64,000 nt of DNA from positions 1 through 64,000 of the forward strand of contig NZ_JACHJO010000005.1 in the NCBI RefSeq assembly GCF_014203695.1. Reading direction: 5' to 3'. The stretch is from Nocardiopsis algeriensis (GTDB lineage: Bacteria > Actinomycetota > Actinomycetes > Streptosporangiales > Streptosporangiaceae). Under the pieces are notes generated by a model. It did no database searches and had not been told where the DNA came from. It worked only from the letters and a program-made list of their open reading frames with translations. Numbering within the stretch: position 1 is the stretch's first letter; the number at the start of each line of letters is the position of its first letter. Below are positions 46,502 to 56,301 of this stretch, in pieces. The translations under genes were made by a program, and so were the position numbers.

Positions 46502-48169
46502 GTGTCACAGAATAAGTACGCAGAGTCTCATGTCGACGGAGTCTCGCACCGGGGGAAGGTCGAACGCGTCCTCACCCGCGTCTCCCACAACGACTGGAGC
46601 GCGCTGGAACCCCCCGGCATCGGGCGATGGCGGCCCTACCGGAGCGTCAGCGTGATCATCCCCGCACGCGGCGGACAGGAGCGCCTCGACCTCACCCTGG
46701 CCTGCCTGGCCGGGCAGACCTACCCCGAGGACCTCCTGGAGGTCGTGGTCGTCGACGACCACTCCTCCCCGCCGCTGCGCCTGCCCCGGCTGCGCCCCGG
46801 CCGCTGCCGCCTCCTGCCCGCCCCCGAGGGCGGCCGGGGCGCAGGATACGCACGCGCCTACGGGGCCCACGCCAGCACCGGGGACATCCTCCTGTGGCTC
46901 GACGCCGACATGGTCGTGGACCGCGACTTCGTCGAGGCCCAGGTCCGCTGGCACCACGTGCACGCCGAGACCGTCACCCTGGGCCGCGTCCGCTTCGCCG
47001 ACACAGCCCCCGGAAGCCCCGCCGAGGTCCTGTCCCGGATCCGCGCCGGCACCCTGCACGAGCAGTTCGGCCCCTGCGGCGAACACGACTGGGTGGAGAG
47101 GCTGCTCCGCGTCAGCAACGACCTGCGCGAGTCCGACCACCTGGGCTTCCACGCCTACATCGGCGCCGCGGCGGCACTGCGGCGCAGCCTCTACGAGGCG
47201 GCCGGCGGCGTCGACCCCGACCTGGACCTGGGCCAGGACACCGAGTTCGGCTACCGGCTCTGGCAGGCGGGGGCCGTCATGGTGCCCGAACCCGCCGCCA
47301 CCGCCTGGCACATCGGCGGAGCGGGCACCGCCCGCACCCGCCTGCCCTCCGCGCGCTACCGCACCGAGGTGCTCGCCGAACTCATGCCCCATCCCCACGC
47401 CTACCGGGAGAGGGTCCCCGTCCACCGCAGGCGCGTGCCCCTCGTACGCGCGGTCGTCGACGTGTCCGGAGCGCCCTACGACCTGGTCCGCGACTGCGTC
47501 GACCGGCTGCTGGCCGGCGCCGAGAGCGACCTCGTCCTCACCCTGGTCGCCGACTGGGAGGGCACCGGGAGCGGAGCCCCCGGCGGACCCCGACTCGATC
47601 TGCGTCTGATCCAGGCCAACTACCTGCGCGAACCCCGGGTCGGCTTCGCCTCCGCCATGCCGCGCACCGGCTTCCCCTCGCCCTTCCTGCTCCAGGTGCC
47701 GGTCACCTGGGGCCTGGGCCAGGTGGCCCTGTCCCGGATGCTGGCCGGTGCCGAGCGCTCCCGCGCCGGACTCACCGAGCTCCTCCCCGCCGGCCCGGCC
47801 CTCCCCGGCTCCGGCGTACGGCTGTGGCGCACCCGCGCACTGGCCCGCGCCCTGCGGGTGCGCCGCGCCGGAGAGGATCTGGGCGACGTCGTCACCGAGG
47901 TCCACGGCCGCTACCGCATCCACGCGGGGGCGGAGACGCTCACCGACCTGTCGCTGTACCGGCCGGTGCCGCCGCTGCCGCGCACCGAACCCGACCCCGA
48001 CGGACTCGTCCTCCCCCCAGCCCCCGAGGGCGAGGAGGACGGGCCCCCGCCCCGGCAGGAGAACCGCCGGGGGCCCGGAGGCCGGGCCCGCGCGGCGCGC
48101 GGATGGCTGCGCTCCCGGCTGGGGCGCACCCTCCGGAGGGTGCGCGGACCGGGGCGCACGCGCGACTGA
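46502..48169 (+). CDS. Family 2 glycosyltransferase
   Basis: 555 residues from GTG 46502. The GT-A fold begins at VSVIIPARGGQERLDLTLAC, then VVVVDDHSSPP, the metal-binding DxD-type ILLWLDADMVVDRDF, and the acceptor block ESDHLGFHAYIGAAAALRRS with DLDLGQDTEFGYRLWQAGAV, including an ED-like acidic pair. No transmembrane helix is evident, so it is probably cytosolic or peripheral. The C-terminal ~60 residues are Arg/Pro/Glu-rich. It transfers a sugar from a nucleotide donor in cell-surface glycan or metabolite synthesis; there are no neighbours that point to the pathway. Confidence 0.85.
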   Translation: MSQNKYAESHVDGVSHRGKVERVLTRVSHNDWSALEPPGIGRWRPYRSVSVIIPARGGQERLDLTLACLAGQTYPEDLLEVVVVDDHSSPPLRLPRLRPGRCRLLPAPEGGRGAGYARAYGAHASTGDILLWLDADMVVDRDFVEAQVRWHHVHAETVTLGRVRFADTAPGSPAEVLSRIRAGTLHEQFGPCGEHDWVERLLRVSNDLRESDHLGFHAYIGAAAALRRSLYEAAGGVDPDLDLGQDTEFGYRLWQAGAVMVPEPAATAWHIGGAGTARTRLPSARYRTEVLAELMPHPHAYRERVPVHRRRVPLVRAVVDVSGAPYDLVRDCVDRLLAGAESDLVLTLVADWEGTGSGAPGGPRLDLRLIQANYLREPRVGFASAMPRTGFPSPFLLQVPVTWGLGQVALSRMLAGAERSRAGLTELLPAGPALPGSGVRLWRTRALARALRVRRAGEDLGDVVTEVHGRYRIHAGAETLTDLSLYRPVPPLPRTEPDPDGLVLPPAPEGEEDGPPPRQENRRGPGGRARAARGWLRSRLGRTLRRVRGPGRTRD

Positions 48170-48176
48170 ACCGGCC

Positions 48177-49325
48177 TCAGGCGGTACCGATGGAGTCGAT
48201 CGACGCCAGCAGCTGCTCGCGCAGGCTGTCGTTGACCGGGGTCGACCCGGTCTCGTCCGACGCGGCCTCCTGGCCCTCCGGGCTGACCACGTAGCGCAGG
48301 AACGCCTGGACGCGCTCGGCCACGCCCTCCTCCGGGTACTCCTGGCACACGACCTCGTAGCTGACCAGGACCAGCGGGTAGCTGCCCGGCTCGGTGGTGC
48401 CGTGGTCCAGATCCAGAGCCAGGTCGTTCTCGCCGGAGCTGTCCTCCCGGCGGGGGGAGTCGGCGACCACCTGGGCGGCGGCCTCCGGGGAGATCTCCAC
48501 GAACTCGTCTCCCACGCCCACGTCCACGGTCGACATGCCGTGCACGTGCGACATCTCCACGTACCCGATCGCGCCCTCGGCGCGCTTGACCGTGTCGGCG
48601 ATACCGCTGTTGCCCTGCGCCGACTCGCGCGGCGTGAGCGGCCACTGCCCGTCCGCCTCGTGGGGCCAGGCGTCCGGCGCCGCGGTCTCCAGGTAGCGGG
48701 TGAAGTTCTCCGTGGTCCCGGAGTCGTCCGAGCGGTTGACCGGCGTGATCGCCATGTCCGGCAGGTCCACGCCCGGGTTGTCCTCGGCGATCTCCGGGTC
48801 GTCCCAGCGCGTGATCTCCTGGTCGAAGATCTTCGCGATGGTCGCGGGGCGCAGGTTCAGCGAGTCGATGCCGTCCAGGTTGAACACCACCGCGATCGCC
48901 ACCACGTAGGCGGGCAGGTTGAGGGTGCCGGTACCGCCGCAGCGTTCCAGGGCGTCCTCGCTCTCGGCGGGGTCCATCGCCGCGTCGCTCCCGGCGAAGT
49001 CCACCGCGCCGTCGATGAACTGGTTGCGGCCGCCACCCGATCCGATGGAGTCGTAGTAGACCCGGGCGTCGGAGCACGCCGACTGGTATCCGGCGATCCA
49101 GGTCGTCATCGCGTTCTCCTGGGCGCTGGAGCCCGCACCCGAGAGGCTTCCGGAGAAGCACTCCAGGTCGTCGGGCACCGGCGGCGGGGCCGCATCCCGG
49201 ACGGCGTCGTCACTGCCGCAGGCGGTGACCGCCAGCAGCAGGCCGGCCAGCGCGGCCGACGCCGCCCCCGCATTGCGTCGGCGGCGCCGGGCGCCTGTCC
49301 TGGTGCGCTTGTTGGACGCGAGCAC
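48177..49325 (-). CDS. pstS: Phosphate-binding lipoprotein PstS
   Basis: 382 residues from GTG 49325 behind GGAAGG. An Arg-rich N-terminus precedes a signal segment ALAGLLLAVTAC with lipid-anchored Cys36. The mature part matches PstS: FSGSLSGAGSSAQENAMTTW, YDSIGSGGGRNQFIDGAVDF, FAGSDAAMDPAE and VNRSDDSGTTENFTRYLE, whose Ser/Thr/Asp residues bind phosphate. pstC, pstA and pstB do not follow, and the gene converges with the glycosyltransferase, so it is solitary here. A PHO box could not be recognised upstream. Confidence 0.9.
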   Translation of the reverse strand: MLASNKRTRTGARRRRRNAGAASAALAGLLLAVTACGSDDAVRDAAPPPVPDDLECFSGSLSGAGSSAQENAMTTWIAGYQSACSDARVYYDSIGSGGGRNQFIDGAVDFAGSDAAMDPAESEDALERCGGTGTLNLPAYVVAIAVVFNLDGIDSLNLRPATIAKIFDQEITRWDDPEIAEDNPGVDLPDMAITPVNRSDDSGTTENFTRYLETAAPDAWPHEADGQWPLTPRESAQGNSGIADTVKRAEGAIGYVEMSHVHGMSTVDVGVGDEFVEISPEAAAQVVADSPRREDSSGENDLALDLDHGTTEPGSYPLVLVSYEVVCQEYPEEGVAERVQAFLRYVVSPEGQEAASDETGSTPVNDSLREQLLASIDSIGTA

Positions 49326-49526
49326 GTCTGCCTTCCACTCCTTCGTCGGTGCCTCGGTTGTCACCGCCTGCCCCACGGCCGCGGCGGCGCGTCGTGGCTG
49401 GTGGCGGAGCACCGCCGAAGAATTTAACCATTGGCGGGCAGACGCCCCGAAACCGCCCCGCACGAGGGCGCCACCCGCACGCGCAGGCGTGCATGACACG
49501 CGGAGGGCCTGGGCACGGGTACCTGC

Positions 49527-51917
49527 GTGAGAAGCACGCGCAGCACGCCCACGGCCGTTCCGACGTCAACCTACCGCCTGCAACTGCACCCCGGGTTCAC
49601 CCTGGAGGACGCCGCGGACCTGCTCGGCCACCTGGACCGGCTCGGAGTGGGTGCGGTCTACCTCTCGCCGGTTCTGACCGCCGCGCCCGGCTCCGGGCAC
49701 GGCTACGACGTCGTCGACCCCACCCGCGTCTCCGAGGCCCTGGGCGGCCGGGCCGCGCTGGAGACCCTGTCGGCCAAGGCACGGGAACTGGGGATGGGGG
49801 TGGTCGCCGACATCGTCCCCAACCACATGTCGGTGGCCTGCCCCGACGCCAACCCCTGGTGGTGGGACGTCCTGCGCCTGGGCCGCGACTCGCCCCGCGC
49901 GCGCTTCTTCGACATCGACTTCGACGCCGGCCCGATCCTGATCCCCGTGCTCGCCGACGACGGCGACGGCGGCCGGGCGGCCCTGGCCGACCTCACCCTC
50001 TCCGGCGGATGCCTGGCCTACCACGACAAGCGCTACCCGATCGCCCCGGGCACCCTCGACCCCGGCGACACCGCAGAGCAGGTGCACCGGCGCCAGCACT
50101 ACCGCCTCGTGTCCTGGCGGCGCGGAGACCGCGAGCTCACCTACCGGCGCTTTTTCGACGTCAGCGACCTGGCCGCCGTGCGCGTGGAGGACCCCGACGT
50201 GTTCGACGCCACCCACGCCGAGATCCTGAGCTGGGCCGACGAGGGGCGCATCGACGGCCTGCGCGTCGACCACGTCGACGGCCTCACCGACCCCGGAGGC
50301 TACCTGCGCGCACTCGCCGCACGCTTTCCCGGGTGGATCGTCGTCGAGAAGATCCTCGCCCCCGGCGAGGAGATCCCGCAGTCCTGGCCCGTGGCCGGAA
50401 CCACCGGCTACGACGCGATGCGCGTGCTCGGCGGTGTCCTCGTCGACCCCTCCGGGGAGGCCGACCTCACCACCCTGGCACTCGACCAGGGAGTGGAGGC
50501 CGACATCGGAGAGGTCGACATCCTCGCCCGCCGCCACGCCGTCGAACACCTGCTGGCGGCCGAGGTGCACCGCATCGCCGCCCTGCTGCCGCCCCGGCCG
50601 CCCCGCGGCGGCGGTGACCCCTCCGAGGCGGCGCTGCGCCGGCGCCGGGAGGCCGTCGCCGAACTGCTGTGCTCCTTCGACGTCTACCGCTCCTACCTCC
50701 CCGAGGCCGAGGCCGCCTGGGAACGCGCCGTGGCGGCCGCCGCCCGGCACCGCCCCGACCTGGCCGCCGACCTGGACGCGATCGACCACCGCGTCCGCAC
50801 CGACCCCCGCGGCGAGGCGGCCGTGCGCATCCAGCAGACCAGCGGCATGGTCGCGGGCATGGGCACCGAGAACACCGCCTTCTACCGCGCCACCCGCTTC
50901 GCCGCGCTCAACGAGGTCGGAGGCGACCCCGGCGACTTCGCCGTCACCCCTGAGGAGTTCCACGACGACGCCGCCCGCCGCCAGGCACACCGCCCGCACA
51001 CCATGACCGCCCTGTCCACCCACGACACCAAGCGCTCGGAGGACGTGCGCGCCCGCATGGCCGCCCTGTCCGAGACGGCCGAGGCCTTCTCCGAGGCGGT
51101 CCGCCGCTGGACCGAGCGGTGCGCCCTGCCCGAACCCGCACTCAACCTGCTGGGCTGGCAGACCCTCGTGGGCGCCTGGCCCATCGGTGAGGAACGTCTC
51201 GCCGACTACCTGATCAAGGCCGCCCGGGAAGCCCGGCTGGGCACCTCCTGGACCGACCCCGACCCCGAGTTCGAGGACCGCGTCCGCGCCTGGCCGGGCC
51301 GTGTCCTGGCCGACCGCACCCTGCTCGGCGAGGTGCTGTCGGTCGTGGAATCGGTCCGCGGCGCCGGATGGAGCAACTCCCTGGCCCAGAAGGCCCTCCA
51401 GCTCCTGGGGCCCGGTGTGCCCGATATCTACCAGGGCACCGAGCTGTGGGACCTCTCACTGGTCGACCCCGACAACCGGCGCCCCGTCGACCACGCCCTC
51501 CGCGCCGACCACCTCTCCCGCCTGGAGGAGGGGTGGCTGCCACCCGTCGACGACACCGGCGCCGCCAAGCTCCACCTGGTCCGCACCTGCCTGCTCCTGC
51601 GCCGCGAACTGCGCCCCTCCGGCTACCTGCCGCTGCACGCCGAGGGTCCGGCCCGCCGCCACGCCCTCGCCTTCGCCCGCACCTCCGAGGAATCCGCCTC
51701 CCCCGACCTGGCCGTCGTCACCACCCGGCTGCCGCTGGGCCTGGCCGACGCCGGAGGCTGGTCCGGCACCACCCTGCCCCTGCCCTCGGGCCCGGGCACC
51801 TGGACCGACCGCCTCACCGGCCGGGCCCTGGCCCCCGACACCGCCGGCGGCCCCGTCCTCGCCCGCCTGGAGGAGGTGCTCGACCGCTACCCTGTCGCGG
51901 TCCTGGTCCGCCGCTGA
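49527..51917 (+). CDS. treY: Maltooligosyltrehalose synthase
   Basis: 796 residues from GTG 49527. GH13 TreY pattern: PTSTYRLQLHPGFTLEDAAD, LGVGAVYLSPVLTAAPGSGH, VVADIVPNHMSV; nucleophile Asp in IDGLRVDHVDGL, acid Glu in WIVVEKIL, and the late LSTHDTKRSEDVRARM. It isomerises the reducing-end alpha-1,4 link of maltodextrins to alpha,alpha-1,1. TreZ, two genes downstream, then releases trehalose. Together they form a trehalose pathway drawing on glycogen or maltodextrin, used in osmotic and drying stress. Confidence 0.95.
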   Translation: MRSTRSTPTAVPTSTYRLQLHPGFTLEDAADLLGHLDRLGVGAVYLSPVLTAAPGSGHGYDVVDPTRVSEALGGRAALETLSAKARELGMGVVADIVPNHMSVACPDANPWWWDVLRLGRDSPRARFFDIDFDAGPILIPVLADDGDGGRAALADLTLSGGCLAYHDKRYPIAPGTLDPGDTAEQVHRRQHYRLVSWRRGDRELTYRRFFDVSDLAAVRVEDPDVFDATHAEILSWADEGRIDGLRVDHVDGLTDPGGYLRALAARFPGWIVVEKILAPGEEIPQSWPVAGTTGYDAMRVLGGVLVDPSGEADLTTLALDQGVEADIGEVDILARRHAVEHLLAAEVHRIAALLPPRPPRGGGDPSEAALRRRREAVAELLCSFDVYRSYLPEAEAAWERAVAAAARHRPDLAADLDAIDHRVRTDPRGEAAVRIQQTSGMVAGMGTENTAFYRATRFAALNEVGGDPGDFAVTPEEFHDDAARRQAHRPHTMTALSTHDTKRSEDVRARMAALSETAEAFSEAVRRWTERCALPEPALNLLGWQTLVGAWPIGEERLADYLIKAAREARLGTSWTDPDPEFEDRVRAWPGRVLADRTLLGEVLSVVESVRGAGWSNSLAQKALQLLGPGVPDIYQGTELWDLSLVDPDNRRPVDHALRADHLSRLEEGWLPPVDDTGAAKLHLVRTCLLLRRELRPSGYLPLHAEGPARRHALAFARTSEESASPDLAVVTTRLPLGLADAGGWSGTTLPLPSGPGTWTDRLTGRALAPDTAGGPVLARLEEVLDRYPVAVLVRR

Positions 51918-51945
51918 CCGCGCCGCAGGTAGGCTGGCGGCGATC

Positions 51946-52830
51946 ATGGCGAGCACCGACACCACACACCGCGCGGGACCTCGACTGCGCATGCCCGGCG
52001 CCGTCGCCGCGGCCCTGGCCTGCCCCGTCTGCACGAGCGGGCTCGAACCCCGGGAGCGCGGACTCTCCTGCGACGCGGGGCACAGCTTCGACGTCGCCCG
52101 CGAGGGCTACGCCGCCCTGCTCACCGGCGCCACGCCGCCCGGCAGCGGCGACACCAAGGAGATGGTCGCCGACCGCCTGCGCTTCCAGCAGGCCGGACAC
52201 TACGAGCCCCTCGCCGGCGCCCTCGCCGACACCCTGGCGCGAGAACTCACCGTGCCCGCCCCGCTCGTCGCCGACATCGGCGGCGGCACCGGCCACTACC
52301 TGGCCCGCGTGCTCGACGCCCTGCCCGACGCGGTCGGGCTCACCGTCGACGTGTCCAAGTTCGCCGCCCGCAAGGCGGCCCGGGCCCACGAACGCGGCGG
52401 CGCCGTCACCGCCGACGCCTGGCGCGCCCTGCCGCTGCGCCAGGACTGCGCCGACGCCCTGCTCAACGTGTTCGCCCCGCGCGGCGCCGACGAGTTCCAC
52501 CGCGTCCTGCGTCCCGGCGGCGTCCTGCTCGTCGTCACCCCCGCCGCCGACCACCTCGCCGAACTCCGCGGCCCCCTGGGACTGCTGGAGGTCGACCCCC
52601 GCAAGGACGAGCGCCTCGCCGACACACTGCACGGCCGCTTCGCACCCGACGGCACCCGCGAGCTGCGCTTCCCGCTGGAGCTGACCCGCGCCGACACCGC
52701 CACCGTCGTGGGTATGGGCCCCAGCGCCCGCCACATCGACCCCGCAGCCCTGCACGCACGCATCGCGGCACTGCCCGAACCCGTCGCCGCCACCGCCTCG
52801 GTCCGACTGCACACCTACCGGCCCCGCTGA
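51946..52830 (+). CDS. RlmA-type 23S rRNA guanine-N1 methyltransferase-like protein
   Basis: 294 residues from ATG 51946. N-terminal zinc finger CPVCTSGLEPRERGLSCDAG then HSFDVAREGYAALL, with ligands Cys-x2-Cys...Cys-x3-His; SAM motif I is VADIGGGTGHYLARVL. This is the architecture of RlmA(I)/RlmA(II) (RrmA/TlrB) enzymes, which methylate G745 or G748 of 23S rRNA; the G748 type gives resistance to tylosin-like macrolides. Which base is targeted cannot be told. It lies between treY and treZ, an arrangement I cannot explain functionally. Confidence 0.82.
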   Translation: MASTDTTHRAGPRLRMPGAVAAALACPVCTSGLEPRERGLSCDAGHSFDVAREGYAALLTGATPPGSGDTKEMVADRLRFQQAGHYEPLAGALADTLARELTVPAPLVADIGGGTGHYLARVLDALPDAVGLTVDVSKFAARKAARAHERGGAVTADAWRALPLRQDCADALLNVFAPRGADEFHRVLRPGGVLLVVTPAADHLAELRGPLGLLEVDPRKDERLADTLHGRFAPDGTRELRFPLELTRADTATVVGMGPSARHIDPAALHARIAALPEPVAATASVRLHTYRPR

Positions 52831-52892
52831 CACCCCCTCCGCGGAGCGCCAACCGCGCGTGAGTGCACTGCGACCTGGGTAGACCACCCTGC

Positions 52893-54725
52893 GTGAACGA
52901 GACCACCACGGCCGGTCCCCAGGTGCCCGGGACCGGTGTCGACGGCCACTTCGCCGTGTGGGCACCCCATCTCGGACGGGTCCGCCTGCGCCTGGGCGGC
53001 GCCGACGACCCTCACCCGCGCCTCCTGCCCATGGAGCGCGACCGCGACGGCTGGTGGCACACCCACGCGGACGGCGCAGGCCCCGGGACCGACTACGCCT
53101 ACCTCCTCGACGACGACCCCACCCCGCTGCCCGATCCCCGCTCCCAGCGCCAGCCCCACGGCGTCCACGCACCCGGCCGCGTCCACGACCACACCGCCTT
53201 CACCTGGACCGACACCGCCTGGACCGGCCGCGCCCTGCCCGGTGCGGTCGTCTACGAACTCCACGTGGGCACCTTCACCCCCGAGGGCACACTCACCGCC
53301 GCCGCCGAGCGGATCGACCACCTCGTCTCCCTCGGCGTCACCCACGTCCAGCTCATGCCCGTCAACGCCTTCGACGGCACCCACGGCTGGGGCTACGACG
53401 GCGTCCTGTGGTACGCCGTCCACGAGCCCTACGGAGGCCCCGACGCCCTCAAGGCCTTCGTCGACGCCTGCCACGGCCGCGGCCTGGCCGTCCTGCTCGA
53501 CGTGGTCCACAACCACCTCGGCCCCTCCGGCGCCTACCTGCCCCGCTTCGGCCCCTACTTCTCCGGCGAGAACGACTGGGGCCCCGCCCTCAACCTCGAC
53601 GGCCCCGACTCCGACCCCGTCCGCCGCCACGTCCTCGACAACGCCCTGGGCTGGCTGCGCCACTACCACCTCGACGGGCTGCGCCTGGACGCCGTGCACG
53701 CCCTGCGCGACGACCGCGCCACACCGATCCTCGCCGAGCTCTCCGCCGAGACCGATGCCCTGGCAACCGCCCTGGGCCGTCCGCTCTCCCTCATCGCCGA
53801 GTCCGACCGCAACGACCCGCGCACCGTCACCCCGATCGAGGCCGGAGGACTGGGCATGACCGCCCAGTGGGCCGACGACATCCACCATGCCCTGCACACC
53901 GCCCTCACCGGTGAGACCCACGGCTACTACGCCGACTTCGCCGGCCCCGACGCGCTGGCCGGCACCCTCACCCGCGTCTTTCGACACGAGGGCACCTACT
54001 CCACCTTCCGCCGCCGCACCCACGGTGCGCCCGTGGACACCGCGCGCACCCCCGGACACCGCTTTCTGGCCTACCTGAGCACCCACGACCAGATCGGCAA
54101 CCGCGCCCGCGGAGACCGCATGGCCGAGCACGCCTCCCCGGACCTGCTCGCCTGCGGAGCCGCACTGGTGCTCTGCTCGCCCTACACGCCGATGATCTTC
54201 ATGGGGGAGGAGTGGGCGGCGACCACCCCTTGGCCCTTCTTCGCCTCCTTCCCCGACCCCGACCTCGCCGAAGGGGTGCGGCGCGGACGCCGCCGCGAGT
54301 TCGCCGCCCTGGGTTGGAACGAGGAGGACATCCCCGATCCCATGGACCCCGCCACCCGCGACAGCGCCGTGCTCGACTGGTCCCAGCCCGCCCGCGAACC
54401 GCACGCCGAGGTACTGGAGACCTACCGCGCCCTCACCGCCCTGCGCCGCACCGAACCCGAGCTCGCCGACCCGCGCCTGGACCGCTTCGCCGCCGAGGCC
54501 GACGGCGGCCGCGTCGTCCTGACCCGCGGCACCCTGCGCCTGGCCTGCAACCTCACCGCCGAGGACACCGAGATCACCCTCGACGCGCCCGTCCGCACCA
54601 CCGTGTTCGCCTCGGGCAAGCACGACGCCGACGGCACCCGGCTGCACCTGGCAGGCGAATCCTTCGCCCTCGTGCGCGTGGACGGCTCGGCCGTGCGGCA
54701 CCCCGGACCGCCACCGACCGGATGA
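52893..54725 (+). CDS. treZ: Maltooligosyltrehalose trehalohydrolase
   Basis: 610 residues from GTG 52893; an upstream GTG at 52863 is possible. N-terminal CBM48-type domain (HFAVWAPHLGRVRLRLGGAD) then GH13: AVVYELHVGTFTPEGTLTAA, GWGYDGVLWYAVHEPYGGPD, nucleophile in DGLRLDAVHAL, acid in SLIAESDRNDPR, and the TreZ-specific LSTHDQIGNRARGDR and FMGEEWAATTPWPFF. It cuts the maltooligosyltrehalose made by TreY to give free trehalose. Confidence 0.95.
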   Translation: MNETTTAGPQVPGTGVDGHFAVWAPHLGRVRLRLGGADDPHPRLLPMERDRDGWWHTHADGAGPGTDYAYLLDDDPTPLPDPRSQRQPHGVHAPGRVHDHTAFTWTDTAWTGRALPGAVVYELHVGTFTPEGTLTAAAERIDHLVSLGVTHVQLMPVNAFDGTHGWGYDGVLWYAVHEPYGGPDALKAFVDACHGRGLAVLLDVVHNHLGPSGAYLPRFGPYFSGENDWGPALNLDGPDSDPVRRHVLDNALGWLRHYHLDGLRLDAVHALRDDRATPILAELSAETDALATALGRPLSLIAESDRNDPRTVTPIEAGGLGMTAQWADDIHHALHTALTGETHGYYADFAGPDALAGTLTRVFRHEGTYSTFRRRTHGAPVDTARTPGHRFLAYLSTHDQIGNRARGDRMAEHASPDLLACGAALVLCSPYTPMIFMGEEWAATTPWPFFASFPDPDLAEGVRRGRRREFAALGWNEEDIPDPMDPATRDSAVLDWSQPAREPHAEVLETYRALTALRRTEPELADPRLDRFAAEADGGRVVLTRGTLRLACNLTAEDTEITLDAPVRTTVFASGKHDADGTRLHLAGESFALVRVDGSAVRHPGPPPTG

Positions 54726-54824
54726 GAGGTACCCGCCGGGCGCGAGCGCGGGGAAGCGGGACGGTCCTCTTCCCCCGGAGAAAATCGTTGGCGCACCTCC
54801 TGCTCCGAGAGCGACACTGGGGCC

Positions 54825-55514
54825 ATGGGCGACTTCGCGCAGTTCGACACCCGCCGCTACCGCACCGTCGGCATCGCCGCCGGCTACGACGGCTGGTCGG
54901 CCACCTACGAGGACTCGGTGCTCGACGCCATGGACATCGCGCTCCTCGACGGCCTCACGCTTCCCCGGAAGGCACTGGACCGCGTCGCCGACCTGGGCTG
55001 CGGCACCGGCCGGACCGCCACCTGGCTGCGCGGCAGGGGCGCGGCACACATCGACGGTGTCGACCTCAGCCCCGGGATGCTCGCCCTGGCAGAGAGGCGC
55101 GGCGCCCACGACAGCCTCACCGAGGGGGACGTGCGCCGGACCGGTCTGCCCGGCGCCTCCTACGGCCTGGTCGCCGCCTCCCTGATCGACGAGCACCTGC
55201 CCGACCTCACCCCCCTGTACGCCGAGGCCCGCCGCCTGGCCCGCCCCGGCGGCCTGTTCGTGCTCGCCTCCTACCACCCGCACTTCGCGATGCTCACCGG
55301 CATGCCCACCCACTACACCGACGCCTCCGGTGAGAACGTGGCCATCGCGACCCACGTCCACCTGGTCAGCGACCACGTACGCGCCGCCGCGGCGGCCGGA
55401 TGGACCCTGGCCGAGATGCGCGAGGGGCTGGTCGACGACACCTGGGTGGCGGCCAAGCCCAGGTGGGAGAGGTACCGGGGCCACCCGGTCTCGGCCGCCT
55501 ACACCTGGCGCTGA
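54825..55514 (+). CDS. Class I SAM-dependent methyltransferase
   Basis: 229 residues from ATG 54825. Motif I VADLGCGTGRTATWLRGRGA, followed by DGVDLSPGMLALAERRGAHD and the post-III block YAEARRLARPGGLFVLASYH. This is the general small-molecule (UbiE/SmtA-like) methyltransferase fold. No feature defines the acceptor. It ends one base before the convergent kinase gene's stop. Confidence 0.82.
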   Translation: MGDFAQFDTRRYRTVGIAAGYDGWSATYEDSVLDAMDIALLDGLTLPRKALDRVADLGCGTGRTATWLRGRGAAHIDGVDLSPGMLALAERRGAHDSLTEGDVRRTGLPGASYGLVAASLIDEHLPDLTPLYAEARRLARPGGLFVLASYHPHFAMLTGMPTHYTDASGENVAIATHVHLVSDHVRAAAAAGWTLAEMREGLVDDTWVAAKPRWERYRGHPVSAAYTWR

Positions 55515-55515
55515 C

Positions 55516-56301
55516 TCAGCTCAGCAGGGCGGCCGACCACACGCCGCGATGGCGCTCGACGTGGTCGGCTGCCGGCCCCCAGTGCTCGGCGTGGCCCTCG
55601 GCGTGCAGGCGCGCCCACGGCTGCCGGCCCGTTCCGGCACCCTCCACCAGCAGTTCGTACATGCCGCGCACCCGGCGCGCGATCGCCCCGGGCAGTTCCT
55701 CGCGCTGGGCGCGGTCGCAGCCGTAGCCGTCGGCCAGCGCCCGCAGCCTGCGGGCGCTCCGTTCCGGATCGCCGCCCTGGTGCAGCGGCACGAACCCGTG
55801 CGCCGCGTAACCCAGATCCCCCATCCGGGTTCCGGGGCCGGCGCCGTCCCAGTCGACGAACACCCACCGCTCACCGTTGCGCACCAGGTTCCAGGGCGCC
55901 AGGTCGTGGTGGCAGATGATCTCCTCGCGTTCGTCGGGGATCACCACGTCCCACACGGGGGTCCAGGTGCTCGGTGGCCGGTAGACGGCGGCCAGGTCGT
56001 GCAGGCGGCGGATCATCCCGCCCAGCCGCCGCAGCTCTTCCTCCGTCATCGGCGGCATCCGGTCGGCGAGGGTCCCCGGGACGTACTCCAGCATCTGATC
56101 ACCGCGCAGCGACCGGCCGAACGCGCGGGGCGCACCCTCGTATCCCTGCCGGTTCAGGTGGTGCAGGAAATGGGTGACCGCCGGGGCGCCGCGGTGCCAT
56201 TGCTTGCGCACGGTGTCGCCCACGCGCACCACCGGCCCCGAGGTGTTGCCGCCCTCCAGCACCTCTCCGCCGGCACATACCTGTTCCATGGCCGCCATCA
56301 T
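55516..56301 (-). CDS. Aminoglycoside phosphotransferase-fold kinase
   Basis: About 261 residues; the start among ATG 56301, 56298 and 56289 is uncertain. Kinase motifs: catalytic ICHHDLAPWNLVRNGE (His-x-Asp-x4-Asn) and metal-binding WVFVDWDGAGPGTRMGDLGY. N-lobe Lys in VRVGDTVRKQWHRG. The APH family phosphorylates small molecules such as aminoglycosides, choline or sugars. It does not match named resistance enzymes, so a resistance role is not supported. Confidence 0.78.
   Translation of the reverse strand: MMAAMEQVCAGGEVLEGGNTSGPVVRVGDTVRKQWHRGAPAVTHFLHHLNRQGYEGAPRAFGRSLRGDQMLEYVPGTLADRMPPMTEEELRRLGGMIRRLHDLAAVYRPPSTWTPVWDVVIPDEREEIICHHDLAPWNLVRNGERWVFVDWDGAGPGTRMGDLGYAAHGFVPLHQGGDPERSARRLRALADGYGCDRAQREELPGAIARRVRGMYELLVEGAGTGRQPWARLHAEGHAEHWGPAADHVERHRGVWSAALLS

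Noticed and set aside
49326-49526. PHO box upstream of pstS
   Set aside because: No pair of GTTCACC-like direct repeats could be made out, only a short AT-rich patch.
51946-52830. Macrolide resistance methyltransferase (TlrB)
   Set aside because: RlmA and TlrB share this architecture and the target base cannot be deduced from sequence alone; no macrolide cluster is present.
55516-56301. Aminoglycoside resistance gene
   Set aside because: Only the general APH kinase motifs are present; there is no match to a named resistance enzyme or antibiotic cluster.
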